64,000 nt of DNA from Aphelidium insulamus (taxonomy: Eukaryota; Aphelidiomycota; Aphelidea; Aphelidiaceae): contig JAZDSV010000023.1 of the NCBI GenBank assembly GCA_036784855.1, positions 1 to 64,000 on the forward strand, read 5' to 3'. The first letter of the stretch is position 1, and each line of letters starts with the position of its first letter. Below are positions 34,242 to 45,680 of this stretch, piece after piece. A program made the position numbers and the translations under genes. The notes beneath the pieces were generated by a model. That model saw only the letters and a program-made list of their open reading frames with translations. It was not told the DNA's origin and ran no database searches.

Positions 34242-35396
34242 ATGTTGGCTGCTTACGTCCCGCTTGTCCTTGCAACGCTCCAGTGCACTGCACTGCTGCT
34301 TACAAGGGCCGCGCCAATTTTGGAGACGCTGCCAGATGAAGCGCTCGAGCAAATTGTGAGCTTTGGTGGTCACAACTGGCTTTTCGGAGCGTTTAATCGC
34401 AAATCTCGCGATCTGCAAAAGCAGGTGTACGGCACTTTAACGAGCGTTGCGGCTGCCACTGAGAGCGTCCCGCGTTTGTTGGAGGCCATAGGCGTACAGA
34501 CTGTGAGCGATACGGAGTCCTTTTGCTTGAGTGACTGTCCATTTTGGATGCGGGAAGCCGCAAGACATGGCAACATTGAAGTTTCAGAGGCTCTGCGCCA
34601 ACGGAGTGCAAAAATGGACACGACGGTGTGTTCTGCAGCTGCATCACGTGGCCACTTGTCCACGCTGAAGTGGCTCCGCCAGGTTGAGTGTGATGGTGAC
34701 TCTGATAACGTGTGCGAGGCAAACGCGGGAGAACATTTGACTGTGATGGAAGGGGCTATCGATGAACAACCATCCCAACAACAAATATGTCCTTGGGATG
34801 CAGAGACATGTGCTGTGGCAGCACGCAATGGACATTTTGAACTGCTGAAGTGGGCGCATGCAAATCGATGTCCATGGGATGGCCGTACTTGCGCAAGCGC
34901 AGCATTGAACGGCCACTTGGAACTGCTGAAGTGGGCGCGTGCAAATCGATGTCCATGGGACAAATCAACATGCTCTAACGCTGCTCTACGAGGACATTTG
35001 GCTGTTCTGCAATGGGCACGCGAACAAGGCTGTCCATGGAATGAAGAAACAACATTGTCGGCTGCAAGGAATGGGCATTTGGCTGTGTTCAAGTGGGCAC
35101 GCGAAGCAGGATGCCGAATGCACCATATGGTGCACTCCGTAGCGGCTACCTTTGGGCACTTGGATATTCTTAAGTGGTTGAGCGAGGTCGGAGATCCACC
35201 GAATAAGAGCACTTGTCTTCGGGCGGCAGAAAAAGGAAATTTGGACATACTGAAATGGGCGGTTGCGAGTGGGTGTCAGTGGGATGCCCAAAAATGCCTC
35301 AAGCGTTCCACAGAGCACGCGGATGTCCAAGAGTGGATCAAAGCAGAGTTGGAGCGGCAAAATGGTGATATATCTGCTCTGGTGACGTCTCATTAA
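34242..35396 (+). CDS. secreted F-box-like/ankyrin-repeat protein, intact
   Basis: A single-exon gene of 384 codons. The signal peptide is MLAAYVPLVLATLQCTALLL, cleaved probably after RAAP. An F-box-like helix pair follows (LETLPDEALEQIVSF, WLFGAFNRKSRDL). Then come about nine ankyrin-type units of about 27-28 residues with the CPWD signature (GHFELLKWAHANRCPWD, GHLELLKWARANRCPWD, GHLAVLQWAREQGCPWN). Two central units are nearly identical, a sign of recent repeat duplication. F-box/ankyrin proteins normally act as cytosolic ubiquitin-ligase adaptors, so the signal peptide is odd; the hydrophobic segment could instead be a membrane anchor. A paralogue lies at 38.8 kb. Confidence 0.8.
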   Translation: MLAAYVPLVLATLQCTALLLTRAAPILETLPDEALEQIVSFGGHNWLFGAFNRKSRDLQKQVYGTLTSVAAATESVPRLLEAIGVQTVSDTESFCLSDCPFWMREAARHGNIEVSEALRQRSAKMDTTVCSAAASRGHLSTLKWLRQVECDGDSDNVCEANAGEHLTVMEGAIDEQPSQQQICPWDAETCAVAARNGHFELLKWAHANRCPWDGRTCASAALNGHLELLKWARANRCPWDKSTCSNAALRGHLAVLQWAREQGCPWNEETTLSAARNGHLAVFKWAREAGCRMHHMVHSVAATFGHLDILKWLSEVGDPPNKSTCLRAAEKGNLDILKWAVASGCQWDAQKCLKRSTEHADVQEWIKAELERQNGDISALVTSH

Positions 35397-35397
35397 A

Positions 35398-35399
35398 TA

Positions 35400-35468
<69 letters not shown>
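35398..35468 (+). repeat. (TA)n(TG)n compound microsatellite
   Basis: About 13 TA units run directly into about 21 TG units, between the ankyrin gene and CUL4. Confidence 0.9.
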
Positions 35469-35469
<1 letters not shown>

Positions 35470-35538
35470 TGAGAATATTTCACCGGTAATACAGTGTAAA
35501 TATATTCTGGAGCCGTGTTGAATCAAGGTGTCAGAAAC

Positions 35539-38500
35539 ATGGAATCACCGCAGCCAACGCGCACGCTGATTATCGCCGACTTGAAGCGTGAGTGCTTGCA
35601 GTCCAGTCCATGTCAGCCCTCCACTGATGCATCCGTGTTTGTGTGTGTGCACAGTGCCTGCAGAAACCCTGCCCGATGGTTATGCTGAGCAGGCATGGTC
35701 TGTGCTGCAGCGCGCCGTGTTCGCGATACTCAATGATTTCACGCCGCTCCCCACGCCTCTCCAGTCGCTGTACTATGCACGTGGTGTGCGTGCATGTACC
35801 TGTGCGTGTACTGATGCTACTATACGTGCAGACTGTCGAGACGCTGTGCCTGCTAGGGCATGGTGACCGGCTGTATGAGCAGCTGACGGCAGAGATCGTC
35901 AAGCATCTCGCCCTCCAACGGCGCCACTTGACCAGGTACTCATACTGTCCGCGTGCGCACACACACAGAGACACTCCACACATACATACAGTGTACTGCT
36001 GGACGTGGATGGACAGAGGCGCTTTGTGGTCTCGATGGAGCAGTTGTGGCTGGCATATTGCCGGCAGACGCGCCTCATCCGCGACATCTTCATCTACCTG
36101 GACCGCGCACTGGCCGTGTCTGCTGGTTGTGGCAATGGGCACTCGGCATCGCGCCACGACAAGACACTCTGGTACATACTACACAGCTATATCATATACT
36201 TGCAGGTATATATCTTTGACACTGCAGCGACGTGGCGCGGCAACTGTTTCGAGAGCACTTGCTGGGCGATGCGCGCCTGCTCGATAGCACTGTCGGCGGC
36301 ATTCTCGGCGGCATTCGTGCTGAGCGGTATGCTTCTGTATTCTTACTGCAACTCATTCTTTATCTGTGTAATGTAACTAGACGTGCTGAGCGGTATGCTT
36401 TCAGTATTCTTACTGCAACTTATTCTTTATCTGTGTAATGTAACTAGACGTGCTGAGCGGTGTGCTTTCTGTATACTTACTGCAACTTATCCTGTATCTG
36501 TGTAATGTAACTAGACGTGCTGAGCGGTGTGCTTTCAGTATTCTTACTGCAACTCATTCTTTATCTGTGTAATGTAACTAGACGTGCTGAGCGGTATGCT
36601 TTCTGTATACTTACTGCAACTCATTCTTTATCTGTGTAATGTAACTAGACTTGGCACCGAGACCCAGAGCGGCCGGTCCACTGTCGCGGTGCTGGTGGCA
36701 ATGGTGCTGCAGCTGGACATGTACAGACGGGAGGTGGAGCCGCGCCTGCTTGCGGACAGCGCCGACTTTTACCGGCAAGAGGCGTCACAAAGGTGTGCCG
36801 CGGTCACAGATGCCCAACGCGCCGCCGACTATCTGGGCTACGTGGAGCGGCGCCTCAGCCTGGAAACGGAGCTGTGTGCGCAGTGTCTGGACGGCACCAG
36901 CACCCGCACGCCACTGATGCACATTGTGGAGCGGGAGTTGCTGGCACAGCATGGCCAGCACATCATCCAGACGGGTGTTGGCGGGATGATTAAGGCGCGC
37001 AATGTGTCTGGTTTGCGCCTGATGTACACCATGATGTCGCGGGTGCTGCTACTGAACGGTGTGCGTGATGAAGTCTGTGACCACTTTAAGCGCACCGGTC
37101 TGGCCATTGTCAGCGATGAGCCGCGCGATGGTGAAATGGTGGACAGGCTCCTGGCACACATACAACTCGTGGACATGGTGCTCAAGGAAGCGTTTGGTTT
37201 CGACTGCTCCCTGGGCACTGCTTCAGCTTCAATGACAAAGCCCTCCACTGTGACTGACGCCGATGGCGAGAGAGCGCATACGCCCTCCTCTGCCACTGCG
37301 GACAAATTTGTATATTCGGTGCGACAGGCGTTCGAGTGGTTCATCAACAAGCGGCCCAACAAGCCCGCAGAGTGCATTGCCAAACACCTGGACAAGATGT
37401 TGCGCGCCAAAGACACTGGTGATGCGGCGTCAATTGCCGCAGATTTGACTCGCATGGACGCCGAGTTGGACCGTGTGCTGGTGCTGTTCCGGCTAATGGA
37501 CAGCAAGGATGTGTTTGAGGCGTTCTACAAGAAGGATCTGGCGAAACGGCTGCTGCTGCAACGCTCCGCCAGCGTGGATGTGGAAAAGATGTTGCTGGCC
37601 AAGCTGAAGCTGGAATGCGGTGCCGAGTTCACCAACCGCCTGGAGGGCATGTTCAAGGACATGGACTTGTCTCGTGATATCATGTCCGAGTTCAAGGTGA
37701 GTTCTATTCGTTGACATCTACTTGGTGTATCTCATGTTGTAGGCATCCCGCATGTACAAGACCGTGCGCAAGGCCGAGCTGGACTTTAATGTCTCGGTTC
37801 TGACAGCGGCATTCTGGCCGTCATACGCAGCCGTGCATGCACGCCTTCCAGCCAAGGTACTTGCAATACATTTGCTGACAAGATTAAACTAACTAATTTT
37901 GGGCAGATGATGCAGTGCCGAGAGACGTTCCAAAAGTACTATGATGAACGGCACAATGGCCGCAAGCTGGCGTGGTCAAATCTGCTTGGGCACTGCATTG
38001 TGCGCGCCCAGCTGCCCCGCGGAAACAAAGAGTTTTACGTGTCTGTCGCTCAGGCCGTGGTTCTGCTATGCTTTAATGATACGGCCGATGACACGGGCCA
38101 GAAATCACTGTCGTTCGCCCAGCTTAAATCATTGACCGAGCTGGATGATGACGAGCTGTCGCGCACTCTGCAGAGTCTGGCGTGTGGCAAAGTGCGCATA
38201 CTGGAAAAGTCACCCAAAGGCCGCGACATCAACCCCGACTCGGACCTGTTCGCGGTAAATCTGCAGTTCACCGCGCCGCTGCACCGACTGCGCATCAACG
38301 CCATCCAAATCCGCGAGACCGCCACGGAGCAGGTGGAGACGCATGAGCGCGTGGCCGCTGACAGGCTGTACGCCGTGGACGCGGCCATCGTGCGCATAAT
38401 GAAGGCCAAGCGAACCATGACGCTGGCCGAGCTGACGGGCCAGGTGTTTCAAATGTGCAAATTCGCAATGTCGGCCGAGATTGTGGCGGCGCGCATCCGC

Positions 38501-38566
38501 AGTCTCATTGAGCAAGAGTTTTTGGCCACGCAGGCTGGGTCGGACGTTTACACTTATCTGGCATAG
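35539..38566 (+). CDS. CUL4: cullin-4, with an intron/microexon array
   Basis: CUL4 is the scaffold of CRL4 ubiquitin ligases (with DDB1 and ROC1). Cullin motifs run through the gene: SFEWFINKRPNKPAE-like FEWFINKRPNKPAECIAKH, DVFEAFYKKDLAKRLLLQRS, EFTNRLEGMFKDMDLSRDI, GRKLAWSNLLGH and RRTLQSLACGK-like SRTLQSLACGKVRILEKSPK. The neddylation site lies in AIVRIMKAKRTM, and the end EFLATQAGSDVYTYLA is CUL4-like. Early introns: 35588-35654, 35786-35831, and two between 35,937 and 36,220; later ones near 37,696-37,742 and 37,858-37,907. Between GGIRAE and LGTETQSGR there are five tandem introns (36327-36648) separated by four 12-nt microexons, each able to add RAER without changing frame. UBA3, which would activate NEDD8 for this protein, lies 5 kb upstream. 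Confidence 0.9.
36316..36650 (+). repeat. five tandem 66-67-bp units, each a complete intron plus a 12-nt exon
   Basis: Units start at 36316, 36382, 36449, 36516 and 36583. Each has ACGTGCTGAGCG (CATTCGTGCTGAGCG in the first), a 54-55-nt intron opening GTATGC or GTGTGC, and TAACTAG at the end. The microexons are 36381-36392, 36448-36459, 36515-36526 and 36582-36593. Confidence 0.9.
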
Positions 38567-38848
38567 ATGCGAGAGTGTGTGTGTGAAATTTTTGCAGTTG
38601 CCTTAGCTTGCACTTAACGGTTCGATGTTTCGAGGACGAATACCACATTTGATGAAATATGTGTCTGCCAAAATGTCTGAACGCAACTTGAAGAAGGCTG
38701 GAATTTCTTGGTGTTGAAACAGTGCGTGGCAAGGGGTTGGGCTGCAAGCAACATGATTGGTCAGATAAGGAACGTGAACCATTTTGATTTTGATTGCACC
38801 ATGCAGCGTAGTTATTCGCGTTCGTAAAAAGTATTAAATCAACCATAA

Positions 38849-40017
38849 ATGTTGGCTTATCACGTCCTGCTTGTCCTCGCAACGCTGCAATATTCTACAC
38901 TGCAGCTAAGTAATGCTGCGCCCGCATTTAGTCGTGAAGAAATCGCATGGGAGAACCTGCCAGTCGACGTACGCAAGCAAATTTTGAGTACTTGTGGTCG
39001 CAACAGCCTGTTCGCGTCCCATCGTGGAATTAGCGACCTGCACAAGCTGGTGTTTGGCTCAGTCCCCGAAACTAGCGTTGCGGCTGCCACAACGACGGTG
39101 GATCGCCTTGAATACGCACTGGCGGAGAGTAAACCTTGCAATTTATGGGTGATGATGGGATCCGACAACTACAACGACATCACCCCTTTCAGTATAAAAT
39201 ATTCTACTTGTTGGATGAGAAATGCGGCACGCCACGGCAAAATTGACGTATTAGAGAAGCTGCGCCAACGAGGTGCAATAATGGACGAGACGGTGTGTTC
39301 TGCTGCTGCGTCACGTGGACACTTCTCCACGCTTCAGTGGCTTATTGAGAATGGGTGCGAGTGGGACCATGACACTCTGTTCCAGGCAGCTGCTGGCGGG
39401 CATCTGGCTATCGTCCAGTGGGCTTTCGATAATCAGTGTGATAGCCCGCATTTCTATCATCACGCCGCTGGTGGGGGACAAGTCCATGTGCTAGAATGGG
39501 CGCATAAGCGGGGCTATAATGGAATGAAGTTGCGTGTTTCACGGCTTCCAGAAACGGAAAACTTGCAGTGCTACAATGGGCGCATTCCAAAGGATTTCGA
39601 TTGGACGATGTTATGTGCAGAGAAGCCGCAGATCGGGGCCACTTGGCAATTTTGCAGTGGGCGCGTAGTATCGGAATTCAGTTGCCAGATGACACATGCG
39701 CGAGAGCAGCTAGGGGTGGGCACCTAGATCTAATGAAGTGGGCACATAAAAATGGATGTCCTTTGCGAGAAGATACATGCGCTCAGGCTGCGCGAGGTGG
39801 ACGTTTGCATGTCCTGCGATGGGCACGTGGAATGGGGTGTCCATGGAATGAGGACACGTGCTCCGGTGCAATCGATGATGGGCACTTGGCGGTGTTGCAG
39901 TGGGCGAATGCAGAGGGGTGTCCCTGGGATCCCAATCGTTGGCTGAACCTAGCTTCGCAATTTCCCAACGTGGAATTTTGGATTCGTAACTTGTTGGAAG
40001 ATCAAAATGCTGCTTAA
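38849..40017 (+). pseudogene. secreted ankyrin-repeat paralogue with a one-base deletion
   Basis: The signal peptide MLAYHVLLVLATLQYSTLQL, the F-box-like block (WENLPVDVRKQILSTCGRN) and the first ankyrin units (KIDVLEKLRQRG, GHFSTLQWLIENG, GHLAIVQWAFDN, GQVHVLEWAHKRGY) match the intact gene at 34.2 kb. At about 39512, GGC TAT AAT GGA should read as Tyr-x-Trp-Asn-Glu; a single missing base moves the remaining units (GKLAVLQWAHSKG, GHLAILQWARSIG, GHLDLMKWAHKNG, RLHVLRWARGMGCPWN, GHLAVLQWANAEGCPWD) into another frame until 40017. The original frame stops at 39727. The unbroken quality of both halves suggests a recent mutation or an assembly error. The product, if restored by sequence correction, would be about 390 residues. 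Confidence 0.75.
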
Positions 40018-40019
40018 CA

Positions 40020-40395
40020 ACAGCGATAACATCATCATCTTCGCGCATTGAAATTTTTCTAATAAAGGACCTCACCCATGGTAGCCTATCCTAAAGACTT
40101 GGACTCTGTGTCGATGAGTTGTGACAATCTGAGCTGCTAATTGTAAATTTCCGACGCGTTAATCTCCAATGATTATAATTAGAGTTGAATAAGCTTGCAA
40201 GTCGCTCCGGGCTACATAGCGCCACACGCTGTACAAGGTGCACTTGAAATGATGCGGCGCTGATTGAAGAAGCATTCTACACGTTGTCACACTGAACATA
40301 TACTATTTTTAAGTCGGACAGCATTGCAACTTTGTTTAAAAGTATTACAGCAGTATCAGCGACAGCAGCAATATAATACCTTTTTTGGTACCCGT
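40020..40395. other. intergenic, no gene seen
   Basis: 3' flanks of two convergent genes. AT-rich with no coding frame on either strand. Confidence 0.45.
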
Positions 40396-40397
40396 GT

Positions 40398-42207
40398 TCA
40401 CATTGTGCCACAGAGCCGGCGACGCAACGGCCACGTGACGGTCATGGACTTGTCATAGAACAGTAACAAGCCTGTCAAGGTCCACAATATGAATTTTAGC
40501 AGTTCAGCGGCCATGAAATCACGGGAGGCGACTTTCTGAATTGCAGCCTGTGACGCCGAGCTGTCATCCAGGGCGCGCAGATGTGTCGAGTCTCGGATGG
40601 AGAATGGGCATTCGGCTCCGAGAGCCTGTGCGGCCAGCAGTCCCGATGTCAGACCATCCTCATGGAATCCGTAGTTTGTCCAGGCGCCGCAGAATTGCGT
40701 GTGCGTGCCATCCAGCGACTCCCTGTTCACTGCTTTGACGAGTGCTTGCGCTTGCAGCAGCTATGACATTCAATTGGACTATTAGCGTTAGTTATATCAT
40801 GCAGCTTACGTTGGAATTGTAAACGGGGTGCCTGTAATGGAATTCGGCAGTGACCTTGTCCGCTTCCGGTTCCCAAAGCGGATTCATGGTGACCAGAATC
40901 GGTCCGTGCTTTCTCTCATCAATCGACTGCAGCTTGTTCATCCAGTACGTGAGGCACATTGTATTATCGCTACCAGCCGTACTGCGAGTCATGTAGTTCC
41001 AGCTGGACCAGATGCTCTTGCGCTTGGGCATCAACTACAAACTGTTTAAACTACTATACGAAAAAAACGAAAGAGACGTTTACCTTGGTGTCACAGTGCA
41101 GAACAGCGCGGTTGCTGGAGTAGCGCACCAGAGACAGTGCTTCACGCTCCGCTGCTGTTGCATTATCTCCCAGTAGTCGCAGTGCATCATCGCCATGCAC
41201 CGCCACAATGACATCGTCAAACAGGTGCACGTGGCCAGTGTCGAGCGTGAGCTGCACCTTGGTAGTGCCCGCCTTATCATTCAGCGTGATGCGTTTAAGC
41301 TTTGTTACTCGGCTCTTCAACCGCACATCGTCCAAGCGTGCAGCAATTCGCTTTACATACTCGCGGCTGAAAGTAAGTGTATTAAATACATTCACAAATA
41401 GTATGCATACCTCCCGCCGGCACAGGTGAGCCACTGCGGCCGGTTCATGACTCGGAGCAGGCCATGGTTGTGCATAAATCGTATCAAAGTGGCTGCGGGA
41501 AAGTCTCGCCAACACTCGTCCGCCTGCGGAATGATAGTGTAAGCTGAGAAAATTATAAGACATAACTCCGCACGGACCGGCGTGGACCAAATGGCAGCCG
41601 TCATGGGAACGAGATAGTTGCGGGCGAATGCATCCGAGTAGCCATGCTTCTGCAGGAACTGGCCCAGTGTCACACGGGCATCACACCGGCCATCAGCCAG
41701 GAAGCGCGTGGCAGTCACATTGAACCGCGCCACGTCCCACAGCGTGATGAGAAAGCGGGGTGAGAGCGCGTTGCCTGGCTGCGCAAAGAGCGTGCGCAGA
41801 TTGCTGCCGGCGTACTCGAAGGAGCCGGCATCGCGCGACACCGCGAACGACATCTCGGACGGGAGGACGGCGCTCGAACCGACGGGCATGCCCAGCTGGC
41901 TGAACAGCTGCAGCAGGTTCGGGTAGGTCTCGGTATTGAACACGATGAAGCCGGTGTCGACGGGCACGCTGGCGGAAGCTTTCTTACCCCGGGCGGCGGC
42001 ATTGAGTGACGGCGGCGTGTAGTCCACCGTATTTGAGTGGCCGCCCACATAGTCGCCCGCCTCCAGCAGGGTCACGCGGAACTTTTCTGGCGCCGTGGAC
42101 AGCAGCCATGCCGCACCCAGCCCAGACACGCCGCTTCCAATAATTGCCACGTGGCGTTTGGCCGTGGCATTGCCGGCGCCGCCGTGTTCCTTCATATTCC
42201 CATTCAT
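40398..42207 (-). CDS. FAD/NAD(P)-binding amine-oxidase-like protein
   Basis: The N-terminus has a Rossmann dinucleotide motif (VAIIGSGVSGLGAAWLLS) and the companion GGHSNTV. The family block VDTGFIVFNTETYPNLLQLF follows, then MTAAIWSTP, FMHNHGLL and RPQWLTCAGGSREYVKRI. The C-terminal FAD part contains NRESLDGTHTQFCGAWTNYGFHEDGL, and a hydrophobic helix (LKFILWTLTGLLLFY) near the end may anchor it in a membrane. This layout matches a widespread predicted NAD/FAD-binding family (COG2907 type) often linked in bacteria with cyclopropane-fatty-acid synthase; its substrate is unknown. Short introns lie near 40,760-40,808, 41,035-41,083, 41,368-41,412 and 41,526-41,575. The start at 42207 is MNGNMKEHGG; the glycine motif begins about 19 residues later. 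Confidence 0.75.
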
Positions 42208-42404
42208 GCTGATTATCGACGCCTATGTATTGCAAGCCTTTCGCGTGCGCACTGACATCATGGCTCGACTATGCGGCAAGCCTTATACATATATGGTGGG
42301 GTGGTATTAAAACTGTGTATATACATATGTGTGTGTGTATACACCATATATATATACTCCACGTGCGTTTTACCGCAGTTTATTCCTCATTTCAGAGACT
42401 GCGA

Positions 42405-43955
42405 TTACGCGGCCGAGAGTTCCGCCTGCTGCTGTTCATCATTCAAGTCGCCGTCGTCAATTCTGGTCAGTGGGTCCTGTGCGTCGGCGTCGTCATCCCG
42501 GCAACAGAATTCCGCGCCCACATCACCGCTAGAAGTCTCGCGGTGATACTGTTTCAGCAGCAGGTCCACGTCCTCGATGGACTGGGTGCGCACATCGGCC
42601 AGCTTCTTGATCTGTGCCGTGACCTCCTTGACCTGGTTGTCCGTCAAATGGAGTCCCAGCTGCTGCACACGGTTCTTGACCGCGTTCCAGCCAGTCAGCC
42701 GGTGTCCGATAGACACGTAGCGAGTCATGCCGAAATCTTCTGGTTTCAGGATCTCGTACGTGGACGGATTGTTCAGAATGGCCTTGGCGTGGATGCCGGC
42801 CTTGTGCGTGAAGGCACAGTAGCCCGTGATGTAGTTGTTGAATGGTACTTGCACACTGACCGCGTCCGCCACCAGGTTCTCAATGTCGCGCAGCTTTTCC
42901 AGCCGGTACTTCTTCTTCACGTAATCTCTGTTCGCCGTGTACATTCGCGCAATGAACCCACCCAGCGGCGTGATACCATTCCGCTCCCCAATGCCCAGCA
43001 CTGATGTGTCCACATGGGTGGCACCAGCTTCCAGAGCTGTGATAGCAATTAGTCGATATAAGTTACATCTACTGCAAGAGGCCATACCAGAGTAAGCATT
43101 GGCAATGGCGCATCCAGTGTCGTTGTGAAAGTGTGTCTCAATGTCGCAGGAGACAACGCCGCGCAGTGTCCGCACCAGCTCATAAACCTGGCGCGGACTG
43201 GCACATCCAACTGTATCGGCAATCCCAACTCGGTTAACCCCGCACTGAATATTTTAAGAATACATTCATGCATTAATAAGAATCATTCTAAGCACTTACT
43301 CTGTCCATTGTGCGGTAGATGGACAGCAGATCGACAAGATCGCTGCGGAACGAGTCCTCACTGCTGAAACGGACCTCCAGCCCCTTGCTCTTGATGAAAT
43401 TAACAACTTCGATGGCGCTATCGGTAATGTACGTCATATCTTTGCCGTGCGAGAATTCCCGCAGTATAGAACTCGTTCCAATAACCACGTCCAGCCCGTC
43501 CACGCCTGCATATATGATACACAATTATATACACTATGTAAATTGTACATACCAGTCTCCACGGCAATGCGAGCATCATCCATATGGCAGCGCACATGGG
43601 TGAGTATCTTGGCCTTGAGTCCCAGCTTGCAGATGGCCTCGCAGTCCTTGCGCGACTCTTCACTCGCGGCCGGCGACGTCAGCTCAATGTACTCCACGCC
43701 AAAGTCATCCAGCGCCTTGGCGATCTCAATCTTCTTCTCCCGCGTGAAGAAGGCATTGGCAAACTGTTCGCCCTCTATGTATGCCATGATTATCTACTCT
43801 ATGCATTGGAGTGCAGACGCACCGCGCAGTGTGGACTCGATAATGGAAAAGTTCTCCACGCGGGACAGGTAGTCGGCGATGCCAGGCCCCGTCGATGCGG
43901 CTGAAGAACCAGACGGTGTGGGACCGTCAGCGGTAGTAGATTGTATGTCGTGCAT
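42405..43955 (-). CDS. LYS20: homocitrate synthase
   Basis: Condenses acetyl-CoA and 2-oxoglutarate to homocitrate, the first step of the alpha-aminoadipate lysine pathway. The minus-strand exons read [77 protein letters not shown], and [18 protein letters not shown]. Then [57 protein letters not shown] and [20 protein letters not shown]. These carry the metal-binding HxH-type and catalytic residues and distinguish it from isopropylmalate synthase, which needs a regulatory C-terminal domain not present here. The first exon (43955 to about 43826) has a Ser/Thr-rich N-terminus starting [11 protein letters not shown]. Introns are short. A frame-open longer Met at 43991 is possible. LYS20/LYS21 is the nearest named family. 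Confidence 0.93.
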
Positions 43956-44376
43956 AATGGAGAGATAGGGCGAGACAGTGTATCTGCACAATACAAGGTG
44001 TCAGCATCAATATCAGAGCAGTAGTAGGGCAGCCTCGTGCGGCAGCAACGCACCAGACTGTGCAGGTACGCGGAGACTGTGACGGCAGAATTGCAGTGTG
44101 CAAACGGCAACGAAAGCAAATTTGATCGTTGACAGCGCTACGTTGATGATCGCTCCGTTGTGTAATTTTTTTTTTCCGTTGTGTAATTGGTTGAAGATTG
44201 TATTTACAACTATGATTGTTGAATTTGCCTCTGCCGTAAAGTGTATCAACTGCACATGCATACGGCATAGTATTACAGATTGCTGGAGGGGAGAAAATAC
44301 TTACACGTACATTATAGTGCGATGTCAGCAAAGACCGTCGCTACTCCACAATCATACGCAGCACGTACAATATATA

Positions 44377-45339
44377 TTAACGAGTACGAGCAGGTAATGA
44401 GTGATCTGTGGCAAGTCCCGGAACACCGCGCGCAGGCACCAAACTGAATGAGACTGCAATGTGACCGCTTTGTCGAAGCGGTTTCTCCGGCTGTAGTTTA
44501 TGGTCAGTCTTTGCCGAGATCGCTGCCTTGATGGGAACCGCCGGTTCAATAGATGTCCTCTCCTCTATGTTGTCGTTCTCCGACTCGTCGTCGCTTGTCC
44601 TCTCCTCAACGTCGCCGTCTTCTGACTCGTCGTCGCTATCCGGAGGGCGCGTTGACGTGAACTTCCTCAACTCTTGCTATATCGCCGATTAACTTGTGAG
44701 GACAGAAATCAAAAATTGTTGGCATACTGCAACCGCATCCGCTTCTCGCCGCTTGGCCTCCATAATAGCATGTCGCTCAGCAGACTGGACGTCAATTTGC
44801 CGCTGCACAAGCTGCCGCTTTTCCGCTTCCTTGGCTGTTCGTCGCTCCAATGCAATCTGTACATAGATCACAAATCAGAATAATCAACATACACGTGGAA
44901 CGTGCCTGCTCTAGTCGCTCGCGCTCCTGCTCATCTGACATATTTCGGCGCTGCTGCAACTCTTTCTTGTCTGCTGCCGTGTATCGCAACTTTTCCCACT
45001 GAAATCCCTCCTCCACCTTATATCCATATAAGCATCTGCATATAGATATGCACAACACATCCAAATGCGTAATGTATTACTCAATTCACTGCACTGCAGC
45101 GTACGAACCTTGTACAGACAAAAGTGCGCATGGCCATCACGCACAACCACCTCGGACCGTGCAACATCCACCGCGTGCAACAGATCCACCTCAAACAGGA
45201 ATGGTGCATAGTTGACCTTTAGAAAGAGGCTGCTGAAGTGGATGTCGACGGCGCGGGCGGGCACGTTGCGCAGCGGCAGTCGCAGCAACACCGCACTCGG
45301 CGTCTGCTCCCACTCGGATTCCGCCGTGCCGATTACCAT
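44377..45339 (-). CDS. DNAAF4/DYX1C1-like axonemal dynein assembly factor, TPR region not seen
   Basis: DNAAF4 pre-assembles ciliary dynein arms in the cytosol. The N-terminal p23/CS domain is clear: SEWEQTPSAVLLRLPLRNV, VDIHFSSLFLKVNYAPFLFE, HFCLYK. Then a Lys/Glu coiled coil (FQWEKLRYTAADKKELQQRR) and a second helix (ERRTAKEAEKRQLVQRQIDV), an acidic stretch, and SGHIAVSFSLVPARGVPGLA, which resembles the short segment just before the TPR repeats. The frame ends at 44377 soon after, and no TPR units can be found in the 400 bp before homocitrate synthase. Either the gene is truncated or its TPRs were lost. Start at 45339 (MVIGTAES) fits the family. Confidence 0.75.
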
Positions 45340-45680
45340 AGCTGTAGGTGTCTAAAGTGTGTTTAAATATGTATTGCAATAGTGAGAAGAGTAGTTGTAT
45401 TTACTGTTTCAGCTCTCCTTGGCCACAGCATTCAATCAATCGCTTATTGTTGGTAGTGAATCCAGTGTATATGTGTTGCTTATGTGCTTATGTACTGCGA
45501 TACTGAAGCCGTCTGTTGGACTGTTTCGACGATTGCTTGTATTTAACATGTGGAAGGCTCGGCTATAGTTGGCGGTACTTACCGGATATATTATCGTCTA
45601 TATGTAGTTCACGGATGAATGTACATCAATCACATAGCGACATCACGAGTATATGTATGTATGCATGGCACTGATAACTA

